Assembly (NCBI GenBank): GCA_011775625.1 | Contig: JAABYT010000025.1 | Coordinates: forward strand, 75,899 to 121,968 | Source of the DNA: Gammaproteobacteria bacterium | GTDB taxonomy: Bacteria; Pseudomonadota; Gammaproteobacteria; HK1 | Length of the DNA: 46,070 nt | Direction: 5' to 3' | Part shown: piece by piece, positions 27,219-35,918 of the stretch | Layout of the letters: every line of letters begins with the position of its first letter | Numbering within the stretch: the first letter of the stretch is position 1 | Notes under the pieces: model-generated | What the model was told of the DNA's origin: nothing | Database searches by the model: none | The model's input: only the letters and a program-made list of their open reading frames with translations | Position numbers and translations under genes: made by a program

Positions 27219-27548
27219 ATGCAACTGGACGTGAGCGGACATCATGTGGACGTCAGTGAATCTTTGAAAGACTACGTGAAGACGAAGTTCTCGAGACTTC
27301 GTAGACACTTCGATACCGCTACCCACGCACACGTCATTCTCAGCGTTGAAAAGCTCGCACAAAAAGCCGAGGCAACTGTCCATGTTTCGGGGGGTAATCT
27401 ATTTGCCGATGCGGTGGAGGAGGATATGTACGCTGCCATCGATGCGCTTGCCGACAAGCTCGACCGCCAGCTGAAGCGGCACAAGGAAAAGCTCACCAGC
27501 CACTACCGCAGTGCAAGGGGAAGCAAGGCTGTAACGAAAGGCAGCTGA
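27219..27548 (+). CDS. hpf: Ribosome hibernation promoting factor, short form
   Basis: 109 aa. MQLDVSGHHVDVSESLKDYVKTKFSRLRRHF and the later VEEDMYAAIDALADKLDRQLKRHKEKL are the HPF/YfiA fold. The short form promotes 100S dimers together with RMF in gammaproteobacteria. AAGGGG precedes the ATG. It lies 86 bp after rpoN and 21 bp before ptsN. Confidence 0.95.
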   Translation: MQLDVSGHHVDVSESLKDYVKTKFSRLRRHFDTATHAHVILSVEKLAQKAEATVHVSGGNLFADAVEEDMYAAIDALADKLDRQLKRHKEKLTSHYRSARGSKAVTKGS

Positions 27549-27569
27549 ATCCTAGCTGAGTCCTCGGCC

Positions 27570-28031
27570 ATGAAGCTTTCCGATATCCTCACAACGGATC
27601 GGATTCGGCTGGATTTCGACGCCGCCAGCAAGAAACGTGTATTGGAATTCGCCAGTGAGCTGCTTGCCGGAAGCGACGAAAATCTTTCGCCGAGAGCCGT
27701 TTTCGACTGTCTGATCGCCCGCGAAAAACTCGGTAGCACGGGCCTCGGCCACGGTGTTGCCATCCCCCACGGGCGTCTTGCAGGTCTCGAGAAGACCATC
27801 GGCGTGTTCATCAAGGTGCCCAAGGGTGTGGACTTCGATGCGCCCGACAGCGAGCCCGTGGATCTCATCTTCGCCCTTCTCGTGCCGGAACAATCGACCG
27901 AGGAGCATTTGCAGGTTATTGCAAAGCTGGCCGGTTACTTCAACTCAAATGCCTCACGCGATGCGCTTCGCGTCGAGCGTACTCCCGACAAAGTGCGGGA
28001 GCTGATTTGTCAGGCAGACGGTCAGGACTGA
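27570..28031 (+). CDS. ptsN: PTS IIA-like nitrogen regulatory protein
   Basis: 153 aa. EIIA(Ntr) of the regulatory phosphotransferase system; the phosphorylated residue is His67 in GVAIPHGR. Other family stretches: CLIAREKLGSTGLGHG, VDLIFALLVPEQSTEEHLQVIAKLA. It accepts phosphate from NPr (PtsO), whose gene is not next to rapZ here, and regulates potassium uptake and other targets in relatives. Confidence 0.96.
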   Translation: MKLSDILTTDRIRLDFDAASKKRVLEFASELLAGSDENLSPRAVFDCLIAREKLGSTGLGHGVAIPHGRLAGLEKTIGVFIKVPKGVDFDAPDSEPVDLIFALLVPEQSTEEHLQVIAKLAGYFNSNASRDALRVERTPDKVRELICQADGQD

Positions 28032-28064
28032 AGCGCGTCGCCGAAAACCGACTGTAAAAGCACT

Positions 28065-28919
28065 GTGAAGCTCATCGTTATCAGCGGCCTTTCCGGAGCG
28101 GGAAAAAGTGTCGCTTTGAACGTTCTCGAGGATCTCGGATACCACTGCGTCGACAATCTACCGCTTGGTCTGCTCGAGGCGTTCGCTTCAGAGCTCGCAT
28201 CGGCGCAACCGGCACCGGAGCGCGTCGCGGCGGTCATAGATGCCCGCAATCTGAGCGTGGCGTTTGACCGGTTTCCCGATATCAAGGCAGCCATAGAGAC
28301 TCGAGGAGTGGATTGTGACGTCGTGTTCCTCGAGGCGGATGACAACGCTATCACGAAGCGGTTCAGCGAGACGCGTCGAAAGCATCCCCTCACTGCCGCG
28401 GACGTTTCTCTGCTCGAGGCCATTCGGCGTGAAAGAACGCTGTTGGAACCGGTTCGTGACCTTGCAGAGACCTGCATCGACACCTCGCATACGCTGTACC
28501 ACGAGCTGCGCGAGCTTATTCAGGAGCGCGTGGTTCGACGGCCCCCAGACACGATGTCAGTGCAATTCGTTTCGTTCGGTTACAAGCACGGTATTCCGCT
28601 GGATGCGGATTTCGTCTTCGATGTCAGGTCGCTTCCGAACCCTTACTGGAAATCAGAGCTGCGCCAACTCAATGGACGTGACCAGAAGGTCGTCGCATTT
28701 CTCGATGCCCAGCCCGCCGTGAAAGAAATGTTGCAAAGCCTCGGGGCATTCCTCGCCCAATGGATTCCTGCCTTCGAGAAAGGCAATCGCGCTTATTTGA
28801 CGGTCGCGGTGGGATGCACCGGAGGTAATCACCGCTCGGTGTATGTGGTCGAGCAGCTGGCCGCGCAGTTCCGAGAAAGCAGGGACCGCGTCCTGGTCCG
28901 ACACAGGGATATGTCATAG
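28065..28919 (+). CDS. rapZ: RNase adapter protein RapZ
   Basis: 284 aa with GTG start. Walker A GLSGAGKS (8-15) lies in the N-terminal kinase-like domain, followed by LGYHCVDNLPLGLL. The C-terminal domain has SFGYKHGIP, DVRSLPNPYW and VAVGCTGGNHRSVYVVEQLA, the nucleotide/metabolite-binding region. RapZ controls GlcN6P synthase via small RNA decay in enteric bacteria; the sRNA part may not apply here. Its ptsN neighbour is the standard arrangement. Ends 12 bp before a convergent permease gene. Confidence 0.96.
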   Translation: MKLIVISGLSGAGKSVALNVLEDLGYHCVDNLPLGLLEAFASELASAQPAPERVAAVIDARNLSVAFDRFPDIKAAIETRGVDCDVVFLEADDNAITKRFSETRRKHPLTAADVSLLEAIRRERTLLEPVRDLAETCIDTSHTLYHELRELIQERVVRRPPDTMSVQFVSFGYKHGIPLDADFVFDVRSLPNPYWKSELRQLNGRDQKVVAFLDAQPAVKEMLQSLGAFLAQWIPAFEKGNRAYLTVAVGCTGGNHRSVYVVEQLAAQFRESRDRVLVRHRDMS

Positions 28920-28931
28920 CCGGCCGAGCGC

Positions 28932-30032
28932 CTACTGCGCGGTGTCGGCTTGCTCGTCCGCCCTCTGCTTGTCACTTCCATCGACCTGGGCGAGGTTCGG
29001 CCAGGCCTTGAGCACTGCCTGTACGAGCGTTGCAAGGGGAATGGCGAAGAACACGCCCCAGAATCCCCACAGCCCGCCGAATATGAGCACCGCTACGATG
29101 ATGGCCACGGGATGCAGGTCTACAACTTCGGAGAACAGCAAAGGCACGAGGACGTTTCCGTCCAGCGCCTGAATGACGGCATATGCCCCCAGCAGCCACC
29201 AGAATTCCGGTTGGACGCCCCATTGAAAATAGGCGAGCACGGCTACCGGTACCGTCACGGCTGCCGCGCCGATGTAGGGAATGAGAACGGACACGCCGAC
29301 CAACACGCCCAGTAGCATGGCGAACTGCATACCCATGAGGGAGAAGGTAAGGAAAGTCGTCACCCAAACGATGACAATCTCGATGAACTTTCCGCGCACG
29401 TAGTTACCAATCTGGCGATCGACATCCACCCAGACCTGAGAGATGAGCCCGCGATCCCTGGGAAGGAAACGGGCAAACCAATCGACGATGCGCTCCTTGT
29501 CCTTGAGAAAGAAGAATACGAGCAACGGCATCAGAATCAGATAGACGGTTACCGTGATCACGCTCACTACCGACGACACTGAAAGTGAGACTACCTGCTG
29601 TCCATAGGAAAGCGCCTCGATACGAATCGTGTCGATCAGATCCCGTACCTGTGCCTCGGAAAAAAGCTCCGGATAACGCTCCGGAAGTCTCATCAGAGCG
29701 CTCTGGCCGCTGGTCAGCATCTCGGGAAGCAGCTGAAACAGCTGCGTTGCCTGTCGCGAAAGCAGCGGGAGCAGAGCGAAGGTCACGAATGCCATGAAAG
29801 CGATGAAGCCGACGAACACCAGAAGCACCGCGGCCAGTCTTGGCAGAGCGTGTCGCTGCAGCAGCGAGACGAGCCCTTCGAGAAGGTACGCGATGATAAT
29901 GCTGGCGATGACCGGCGCGAGCATCTTGCCGGTCAGAAAAACGATGAAAAAGCCTGCCAGCAGCACGGCCGCGAGGCCCATGACCTGCGGATCCGCGAGA
30001 TGACGCTGGAACCAGGCTCGGATGGATTCCAT
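28932..30032 (-). CDS. AI-2E family transporter (PerM/TqsA-like)
   Basis: 366 aa with about eight membrane helices. The region LPLLVFFFLKDKERIVDWFARFLPRDRG and the C-terminal PYIGAAAVTVPVAVLAYFQWG are typical, as is HPVAIIVAVLIFGGLWGFWGVFFAIPLATL. Members are putative transporters or Na+/H+ antiporters; the AI-2 export role holds only for TqsA. It follows cpoB on the minus strand with a 59-bp gap. Convergent with rapZ, where many gammaproteobacteria have ptsO. Confidence 0.9.
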   Translation of the reverse strand: MESIRAWFQRHLADPQVMGLAAVLLAGFFIVFLTGKMLAPVIASIIIAYLLEGLVSLLQRHALPRLAAVLLVFVGFIAFMAFVTFALLPLLSRQATQLFQLLPEMLTSGQSALMRLPERYPELFSEAQVRDLIDTIRIEALSYGQQVVSLSVSSVVSVITVTVYLILMPLLVFFFLKDKERIVDWFARFLPRDRGLISQVWVDVDRQIGNYVRGKFIEIVIVWVTTFLTFSLMGMQFAMLLGVLVGVSVLIPYIGAAAVTVPVAVLAYFQWGVQPEFWWLLGAYAVIQALDGNVLVPLLFSEVVDLHPVAIIVAVLIFGGLWGFWGVFFAIPLATLVQAVLKAWPNLAQVDGSDKQRADEQADTAQ

Positions 30033-30091
30033 GGCTATAGCCTAATTGGCCGGGGTGAAATCCGCTATGGTTGAAACGCGCACGGACGCGG

Positions 30092-31015
30092 TTATTGTGA
30101 ACGCATGCGTTCGAGTCGTTTGGCCGCAAGCCCGGCAGCAGTGCTGTTGGGGTACTTCTCGGTCAGTTGTGTCAGCACGTCGCGCGCCTTGTCCTTCTGC
30201 CCGAGCTCATCGTGTATGTAGCCCACCTTGAGAAGTGCGTGGGTGAGCTTCTGACTCTCCGGGTGATCCTTGATCAGCTTTTCGAACTCTCGCATGGCGT
30301 TGTCGAAGCTGCGAGTCACGTAATAGGACTCGCCGAGCCAGTACTGGGCATTATCGGCGAACTTGCTGGCCGGATAGTCGGCGAGAAATTCGCGAAACGA
30401 CTTGGCCGCCTGGTCGTAACGGCCGGCCTTGAGCAGGTTGAATGCGCTCTGATAGGCCTGCTGCTCCTTGACCGGATCGACCGCGGCAGAAGCGCTCTGC
30501 GGCGCGCCCGTGGGAGTCGCTGCGCCGGCTGCGGCAACGCCGCCGGCCGCCGCGCCGGCCGCCGCGCCGGTCGCCGAAGGTGAGGCGCCCGTGGTAGCGC
30601 TGCCTGACGGGGCGGTGGGCGCCGCGCCGATGGTGGCGGGTGCCGACCCCGGCGCGCTCGCTGCGGCACCCGCTGCCGCAGCCCCTATCGCCACGCCCGC
30701 CGCCTCGACCCGCTGCAGGCGGCGATCCACGTCGAGGTACAGCTCCCTCTGGCGGTCGGTCATCTGAGACAACGAATATTGTTGCTGCTCGAGCTGCCCT
30801 CGCAGCTCGCGCACCTCAGCCTTGAGCTCCTCCACGCTCTGCAAAAGCTTGAGCAGCGTGCCGGAATCGAGCATTCGCTCCATTCTCGCCACGCGCTGCT
30901 CGAGCGTTTGCGTGGTCTGGGAAATCGCGACGGCGGGTAGCGTGAGCAACACCGCCGTCATACCTGCACCGAGCACTAACCCCGGTACACTTGGACTTTT
31001 GTCTTTAAGATACAT
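30092..31015 (-). CDS. cpoB: Tol-Pal system coordinator CpoB (YbgF)
   Basis: 307 aa. An N-terminal signal peptide (LGAGMTAVLLTLPAVAISQ) is followed by the trimerising coiled coil (about 36-102, LEQRVARMERMLDSG and the REL/EQQQ heptads). TPR repeats lie at about 185-305: YQSAFNLLKAGRYDQAAKSF, NAQYWLGESYYVTRSFDNAM and ALLKVGYIHDELG. Between them is a long Ala/Gly/Ser/Pro/Thr low-complexity linker (about 108-180), longer than in E. coli. CpoB links PBP1B activity to Tol-driven constriction. Last gene of the tol-pal cluster. Confidence 0.95.
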   Translation of the reverse strand: MYLKDKSPSVPGLVLGAGMTAVLLTLPAVAISQTTQTLEQRVARMERMLDSGTLLKLLQSVEELKAEVRELRGQLEQQQYSLSQMTDRQRELYLDVDRRLQRVEAAGVAIGAAAAGAAASAPGSAPATIGAAPTAPSGSATTGASPSATGAAAGAAAGGVAAAGAATPTGAPQSASAAVDPVKEQQAYQSAFNLLKAGRYDQAAKSFREFLADYPASKFADNAQYWLGESYYVTRSFDNAMREFEKLIKDHPESQKLTHALLKVGYIHDELGQKDKARDVLTQLTEKYPNSTAAGLAAKRLERMRSQ

Positions 31016-31059
31016 GGATCGACTAACTACGTTGACGGTCTCGGTCGGTCACACATGCT

Positions 31060-31605
31060 TTATTTGCTGCGATAGATGATCTCGACGCGTCGATTGAGAG
31101 CCCACGCTTCCTCGTTGTGTCCCGCCGCCGCCGGCCGCTCCTCACCGTAGCTGAGCGTGCGCAGCTGCTGACCAGCGGCGCCGAGCAGGCTCATGAACTG
31201 GCGCACCGCCACCGCACGGCGCTCGCCGAGCGCAAGGTTGTACTCACGGGTGCCGCGCTCATCGGTGTGACCCTCCAGGGTGACGGCAGCCCCGGGATTC
31301 TGCGACAGATATTGCGCATGCGCCTCGAGGATTGGGCGATCCTGGTCGAGAATGACGCTCTCGTCAAAATCGAAATAAACCGTGCGTCTGGCGAGCAGGC
31401 TGTTGGGGTCGTCGAGCGGATGGCCCGTCCAGCCCGAGCCCGAGCCCGCCGCCGTTGTCGTGGCGCTGCCCGAAGATGAGGTCCCGCTGCTGCTGCCGCC
31501 CGTGACGCTCGATTCGTCCTTGGTGGTTCCGGTCGTGCCTTCGCAGGCAACGAGGAAAGCCACCGAGAAAATCAGCAGCAGTAAGGAATTGAGTCCTTTT
31601 CGCAT
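31060..31605 (-). CDS. pal: Peptidoglycan-associated lipoprotein Pal
   Basis: 181 aa from the ATG at 31605, preceded by AGGAG. Lipoprotein signal (LLLLIFSVAFLVAC, Cys at about 21), a Thr/Ser/Gly-rich linker, then the OmpA-like domain: VYFDFDESVILDQDRPILEAHAQYL, LEGHTDERGTREYNLALGERRAVAV and SYGEERPAA. The Asp and Arg of DERGTREYN bind meso-DAP. Pal anchors the outer membrane to the wall during division. Confidence 0.97.
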   Translation of the reverse strand: MRKGLNSLLLLIFSVAFLVACEGTTGTTKDESSVTGGSSSGTSSSGSATTTAAGSGSGWTGHPLDDPNSLLARRTVYFDFDESVILDQDRPILEAHAQYLSQNPGAAVTLEGHTDERGTREYNLALGERRAVAVRQFMSLLGAAGQQLRTLSYGEERPAAAGHNEEAWALNRRVEIIYRSK

Positions 31606-31719
31606 GACATGTCTCCTAGTTGGTCTAGTTGCTGGTTCGTGACGTGTAGCAATATTAGTAGTGAATTCGGCCAATTTTCTTGATTTTTTAATTCCTGACT
31701 TCGAGCCCCGCGCCTGCCA
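31606..31719 (-). promoter_or_regulatory. AT-rich tolB-pal intergenic region, possible internal pal promoter
   Basis: This 114-bp gap is unusually AT-rich for the window (runs such as AATTTTCTTGATTTTTTAA on the plus strand). On the minus strand a TAATAT (-10-like) lies at 31657-31652, about 47 bp before the pal ATG, with no good -35. A separate strong pal promoter or an A-rich UP-like element is plausible. Confidence 0.35.
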
Positions 31720-33045
31720 TCAGGGTTGCCTGAAGGGTGACCATGCCGGCTCCCTCACGTCCCCCTGCTGAGCTGCCAGCTCCTGGCGCACGCGGCCGTC
31801 GGTGGACACGCCGGCGAGTGCCCCGCCGCCGGCGTCGGTGGTCGCATAGAGTAGCATGCTGCCATTTGGCGCGAAGCTCGGGGACTCGTCGAGGGTCGTT
31901 TTCGTCAACACACGCAGCGCGTTATTCTCTAAATCTAGCACCGCAATGCGAAAAGTGCCTTTGTCGCCGTGCACGAGGGAGAGCGATTTACCGTCCGGTG
32001 CGAAGGTGGCGCGTGAATTGTACTTTCCTTCAAAGGTCAGCCGCGTCGCCTGGCCGCCGCTTGCCGGTATGCGGTAGATCTGGGGCGTTCCGCCGCGGTC
32101 GGAGGTGAAAACCAGCGATTTGCCGTCGGGAGACCAGGCGGGCTCGGTGTCGATTGCCGCGCTAACGGTGAGGCGTTTGAGAAGCCGCGTGGCGATGTCC
32201 ATGACGTAGACTTCCGGATTACCGTCCTTGGAGAGCGTCATCGCCATGCTCTTGCCGTCCGGGGACCAGGCGGGTGCGCCGTTAAGCCCCGGGAATGCGG
32301 CGATTACCTGGCGTGTACCGACCGACAGATTCTGAGCGAAGATGCGCGGCCGGTTGCCCTCGAAAGACACGTAGGCGAGCTGACTGCCGTCCGGCGACCA
32401 GGACGGTGACACGATGGGGCTCTTGGAGTCCAATACCACCTGGGGGTTGAATCCATCGCTGTCAGCGACGTTGAGGGCATAACGGCTGCCGGCTGCGGAT
32501 TTTTTTTCTGTGACGTAAGCGATGCGCGTATCGAAGGCTCCACGCTCACCCGTGAGCGCTTCGTAGACGATGTCGCTGATCTGATGCGCTTTTCGGCGCA
32601 GCTCATCCGGCGCTGCCTCGAACTCGTAGCCCTTGACCTGGGCGCCGCGAAACACGTCGAAGAGCCGAAACTCCAGACTATATCGTCCATTCGCCAGGGC
32701 TCTCACCTTGCCGATGACGAGATTGTTCATGCCGAGAAGTCGGAAGTCGGCAAAATTCACCGCTGACGCCTCGCTGGGACGACTCGGCAAATCGCCGAAC
32801 GGCAGGGGTGAAAATCGGCCGCTGCGTGTGAGGTCGTTTGCAACGATCTGCGCGACGTCAACGGGGGGCGGCTGAGCGCCGGCCTGCAAGCCGAATGGGA
32901 CGATGGCAATAGGCAGCGCTCCCTCTATGCCCTGGGTTATTCGGATCGTGAGCACCGCGTGTCCGGTCCGGGGAAGGGAAGCCATGAGCATGGAGGCGCA
33001 CGCGCACAGCACCAGCGCCAATCGACGATTCACATTCACAATCAA
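31720..33045 (-). CDS. tolB: Tol-Pal system protein TolB
   Basis: 441 aa with a TTG start at 33045 and GAGG upstream; a GTG at 33039 is an alternative. Signal peptide (LALVLCACASMLMASLPRTGHA), then the N-terminal alpha/beta domain (IAIVPFG, DLTRSGRFSPL) and a six-bladed propeller with repeated WSPDG or FAPDG motifs (for example SPSWSPDGSQLAYVS, APAWSPDGKSMAM, EPAWSPDGKSLVFTSDRGGTPQIY). Periplasmic partner of Pal and TolA. Lies 3 bp after tolA. Confidence 0.96.
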   Translation of the reverse strand: MIVNVNRRLALVLCACASMLMASLPRTGHAVLTIRITQGIEGALPIAIVPFGLQAGAQPPPVDVAQIVANDLTRSGRFSPLPFGDLPSRPSEASAVNFADFRLLGMNNLVIGKVRALANGRYSLEFRLFDVFRGAQVKGYEFEAAPDELRRKAHQISDIVYEALTGERGAFDTRIAYVTEKKSAAGSRYALNVADSDGFNPQVVLDSKSPIVSPSWSPDGSQLAYVSFEGNRPRIFAQNLSVGTRQVIAAFPGLNGAPAWSPDGKSMAMTLSKDGNPEVYVMDIATRLLKRLTVSAAIDTEPAWSPDGKSLVFTSDRGGTPQIYRIPASGGQATRLTFEGKYNSRATFAPDGKSLSLVHGDKGTFRIAVLDLENNALRVLTKTTLDESPSFAPNGSMLLYATTDAGGGALAGVSTDGRVRQELAAQQGDVREPAWSPFRQP

Positions 33046-33048
33046 CAG

Positions 33049-34248
33049 TCAGTCCTCGGGCTCGAACTCGAATATGATTTCCCGTGCGAACAGGCTCGGG
33101 TCTTTGGGCTGCGGCAACGGAGACGATCGTAACACCGCGTTCTCGACAGATCGGTCGAAAGCAACATTACCACTGCCTTTGGTCACGATGACACTCACGA
33201 CTTCCCCACCGGGAATTTGCGACACCTTGACGGTGCACTTCAGGCCCTTGGCGGTTCCGGTCGGACGAATCCAGTTGCGATTGACCGTGGCCTGAATCTG
33301 ACCAATATATTCTGCCAGATGACGGTCCCGCAAACGCGCCCGCTGGGCATCGAGCTGGGCCTGCTCGAGGGCGAGCTGCTGAAGGCGCGCCGCCTCCTCC
33401 TGCTTGCGGCGTTCTTCCGCCTCGGCCCTGCGCTTCGCCTCCTCGGCCTTGCGCTTCGCCTCCTCGGCCTTGCGCTTCGCCTCCTCGGCCTTGCGGCGTT
33501 GCTCCTCGGCCTTGCGCTTCGCCTCCTCGGCCTTGCGCTTTCGCTCCGCCTCTTCGCGCTCTTTCTTCTCTTGCGCAGCTTTCGCGGTGGCGGCGGCGGC
33601 GATGGCTGCGAGGCGCTTCTGTTCGGCTTCCTGTGCCGCCTTGGCCTTTCGCGTTTGCTCCTCGACGCGTGTGCGCTCTTCTTCTGAGCGGTGCTTCGCC
33701 TCCTCGATCTTGCGCTTCTCCTGTGAAAGCGCCTCGTGCTGTGCAGCCAGCAGCGCCAGCGCTTTCTCGTCCTCGAGGCGCCGCTTCTCCATGTCGCTTT
33801 CCATGCGCTTGAGTCTCTCGATCTCCTCGAGCTGTTGCGCCCTTTGCTTTCTGACGTCCGCCAGCGCTTTCTCGGCGTCCTCGCGTTGCCTGCGCATCTG
33901 CTCGTCAACCTTGCGTTTCTCTTCCGCGAGCTGCATTTGCAGATCACTGAGACGTTTCTCTTCTTCCTTTCGCTGGCTGCGGACTTTCTGGGCTTCGAGC
34001 TCGAGATCCTTGGTACGTTTCTGCTCTTGCTTGCGTTTATCCTCCTCGCGCCGCTTGATCTGCTCGATCTCTTCGGCAACCTGCGACTCGTCCACGACCA
34101 CTGCCTTGACCGGCTCGACCGCGCTCCTCGGAGGCGTAGACGGCGAAGTCCAGTCGAGGCTCACGACGAGAATACCGAGCAGCACCAGGTGGACGATGAC
34201 CGCCAGGCTCGTCGCGGTAAGGTTATCGATGAAACTCCTCAGATTCAT
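33049..34248 (-). CDS. tolA: Tol-Pal system protein TolA
   Basis: 399 aa. A membrane helix (about 12-32, with the conserved SxxxH pattern as SLAVIVH) binds TolQR. Domain II (about 55-290) is a long Lys/Glu/Arg/Ala helix; within it a 7-residue unit like AEEAKRK is tandemly repeated. Domain III (about 300-399) has YIGQIQATVNRNWIRP and the CTVKVSQIPGGEVVSV beta strands. It transmits proton-motive force from TolQR to Pal/TolB. Start overlaps tolR by 4 bp. Confidence 0.95.
   Translation of the reverse strand: MNLRSFIDNLTATSLAVIVHLVLLGILVVSLDWTSPSTPPRSAVEPVKAVVVDESQVAEEIEQIKRREEDKRKQEQKRTKDLELEAQKVRSQRKEEEKRLSDLQMQLAEEKRKVDEQMRRQREDAEKALADVRKQRAQQLEEIERLKRMESDMEKRRLEDEKALALLAAQHEALSQEKRKIEEAKHRSEEERTRVEEQTRKAKAAQEAEQKRLAAIAAAATAKAAQEKKEREEAERKRKAEEAKRKAEEQRRKAEEAKRKAEEAKRKAEEAKRRAEAEERRKQEEAARLQQLALEQAQLDAQRARLRDRHLAEYIGQIQATVNRNWIRPTGTAKGLKCTVKVSQIPGGEVVSVIVTKGSGNVAFDRSVENAVLRSSPLPQPKDPSLFAREIIFEFEPED
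33427..33545. repeat. 21-bp tandem repeats inside tolA
   Basis: About five copies of a 21-bp unit (CTTGCGCTTCGCCTCCTCGGC on the plus strand; each unit is 21 bases, shown here only by its ends CTTGCG...CTCGGC) encode the KRKAEEA heptad of the TolA helix. One copy is changed to GCGTTGCTCC. The repeat keeps frame and is likely prone to copy-number change. Confidence 0.8.
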
Positions 34249-34682
34249 CGACGCCTTTCTTTCTCCGGCGGCTTCGTGATCAGGCCGACACTGGGTGCGC
34301 CCGCTTTCTGCAGCAGCGTCATGACATAGACGACGTCGCCGTAGGAGACGGTCTCATCACCGCGCACGAGCACCTGCACATTTGGGCGGTGGCGGATGAC
34401 GGCGCTTGCTCGATTCACCAGCGTCACGGCATCCACCGGCTTGTCCTGATCCTCTCCAAACTGAATGTAGAACTGACCATCGGCATCGATGGCGACGACC
34501 AACGGCTCGGTGTCCGACCGATCCAGAGGTTTGGCCTCGGCTCGCGGCAATTCTATCTTTACCCCCTCGGTGAGAAGAGGAGCCGTGATCATGAAGATCA
34601 CGAGCAGTACCAGCATCACGTCGATATAGGGGACAACGTTGATTTCCGACATCAATCGCTTTCGTCTGGTATGTCTCGACAT
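34245..34682 (-). CDS. tolR: Tol-Pal system protein TolR
   Basis: 145 aa ExbD/TolR family. One membrane helix with the essential Asp in INVVPYIDVMLVLLVIFM. The periplasmic domain ends RGDETVSYGDVVYVMTLLQKAG. Works with TolQ as the proton channel and stator. ATG preceded by GGAG. tolQ lies 99 bp upstream, a larger gap than usual; no reading frame in that gap looks real. Confidence 0.96.
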   Translation of the reverse strand: MSRHTRRKRLMSEINVVPYIDVMLVLLVIFMITAPLLTEGVKIELPRAEAKPLDRSDTEPLVVAIDADGQFYIQFGEDQDKPVDAVTLVNRASAVIRHRPNVQVLVRGDETVSYGDVVYVMTLLQKAGAPSVGLITKPPEKERRR

Positions 34683-34781
34683 GTCTCGATACTCCGGGTT
34701 CCGGTCAGACCGTCTGCGCCGAAATGCTGCGTCTCGAATATAAACGTGCCCGGCTGCACGATGGGGTTAATGCTGCAACAC

Positions 34782-35456
34782 TCATGTATGGGCCTGCCGG
34801 CGCAAAATCGCGGTGAACTCCTCGATGAAGGTGTCGTAACGGTTGTGCAGCCGCTCGACGTCGTTTGCGTAGCGGTTGTAGGCAATCACCGCCGGGATGG
34901 CCGCAAACAGACCCATGGCGGTGGCAATGAGGGCCTCGGCGATACCCGGCGCGACCAGGGCGAGGGTCGCTTGACTGACGTTTCCGAGTGCCCGAAACGA
35001 GTTCATGATGCCCCAGACGGTGCCAAAAAGCCCCACATACGGACTCGTGGAGCCGACCGTTGCCAGAAAGGAAAGATGCACCTCCAGCAGGTCGATCTCG
35101 CGCGAGAGCGCGATGCGCATTGCGCGCTCGGCTCCGTCGAGCACGGCATTTGTCTCGATGCCGGCTTGATTTCGCAGTCGAGCGAATTCTTTGAAACCCG
35201 AGTGAAAAATCCGCTCCATGCCGGTTGCTTCGTACGAGTGGGCGTTAATGCGGTTGAACACCGAGACCAGGTCCTGCCCGGACCAGAATTGATCCTCGAA
35301 ATCGTCCGCGGCAAATCGTGCGCGCTTCAAGGTCGAGTGCTTGCGAAAGATCATGGTCCACGACACGAGGGACGCGATCAGCAGGATCAACATAACGAGT
35401 TGAACCAGAATGCTCGCATTCAGAACGAGCTCGAGTAAGGATAAATCAGCTGTCAC
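34782..35456 (-). CDS. tolQ: Tol-Pal system protein TolQ
   Basis: 224 aa, GTG start. Three membrane helices; LVLNASILVQLVMLILLIASLVSW is the first, and the conserved TVGSTSPYVGLFGTVWGIMNSFRAL and GIAEALIATAMGLFAAIPAVIAYN carry the channel Thr/Ser residues. Start overlaps the ybgC stop by 11 bp. Confidence 0.97.
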   Translation of the reverse strand: MTADLSLLELVLNASILVQLVMLILLIASLVSWTMIFRKHSTLKRARFAADDFEDQFWSGQDLVSVFNRINAHSYEATGMERIFHSGFKEFARLRNQAGIETNAVLDGAERAMRIALSREIDLLEVHLSFLATVGSTSPYVGLFGTVWGIMNSFRALGNVSQATLALVAPGIAEALIATAMGLFAAIPAVIAYNRYANDVERLHNRYDTFIEEFTAILRRQAHT

Positions 35457-35883
35457 GTTTCAGCTCCATGCAGACGACTTGAGGGATCGGGCGAGGCCCC
35501 AGCGTGCTTGCATCGACACACGCGATTCTGACTTCTGCCCGGCAAAGGAGTTCTCGAGAGCTTCGGCACACGCTCTGCTCGAGTAGAAGGCTTGCACCAC
35601 CGAGGCGCACGAGCCTCAGGCTCGCTTCGAGCATGTCATTGAAATGAGCCGGCCGCAGGTAATCGATTCGCAATCGCGATACGGTGAACAGCACCCCATG
35701 CTCTGTGCTGAGCTCAGGAAGGCCGAAGCCGAGGCTGCGCAGCCATTCGGTGCGTGTCCGCTCCATGAATCGAAGGTAACTCGCATGATAGACAATGCCC
35801 GAGCTGTCCGTGTCCTCGTAGTAGACACGCACCGGCCATTTGAACTCCTCACTTCCCACTATCACCCCTGCGGCCGGCTCCAT
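35446..35883 (-). CDS. ybgC: Tol-Pal associated acyl-CoA thioesterase
   Basis: 145 aa from the ATG at 35883. Hotdog fold with the active motif VYYEDTDSSGIVYHASYLRFMERTRTEWLR. A GTG at 35859 would match the E. coli start better (WPVRVYYEDTD eight residues in). YbgC hydrolyses acyl-CoA or acyl-ACP and interacts with phospholipid synthesis; its exact role with Tol is unclear. 35 bp after ruvB. Confidence 0.95.
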   Translation of the reverse strand: MEPAAGVIVGSEEFKWPVRVYYEDTDSSGIVYHASYLRFMERTRTEWLRSLGFGLPELSTEHGVLFTVSRLRIDYLRPAHFNDMLEASLRLVRLGGASLLLEQSVCRSSRELLCRAEVRIACVDASTLGPRPIPQVVCMELKRDS

Positions 35884-35918
35884 CCGCCGAGCGCGCGCTG
35901 ACTCGGCGAGAGAGCGGA

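Noticed and set aside
33427-33545. Repeats considered as a CRISPR-like or mobile element
   Set aside because: The units are contiguous 21-mers in frame within tolA, with no spacers.
34683-34781. Possible small gene in the tolQ-tolR gap
   Set aside because: No frame with a start signal or gene-like codon use; probably a non-coding spacer.
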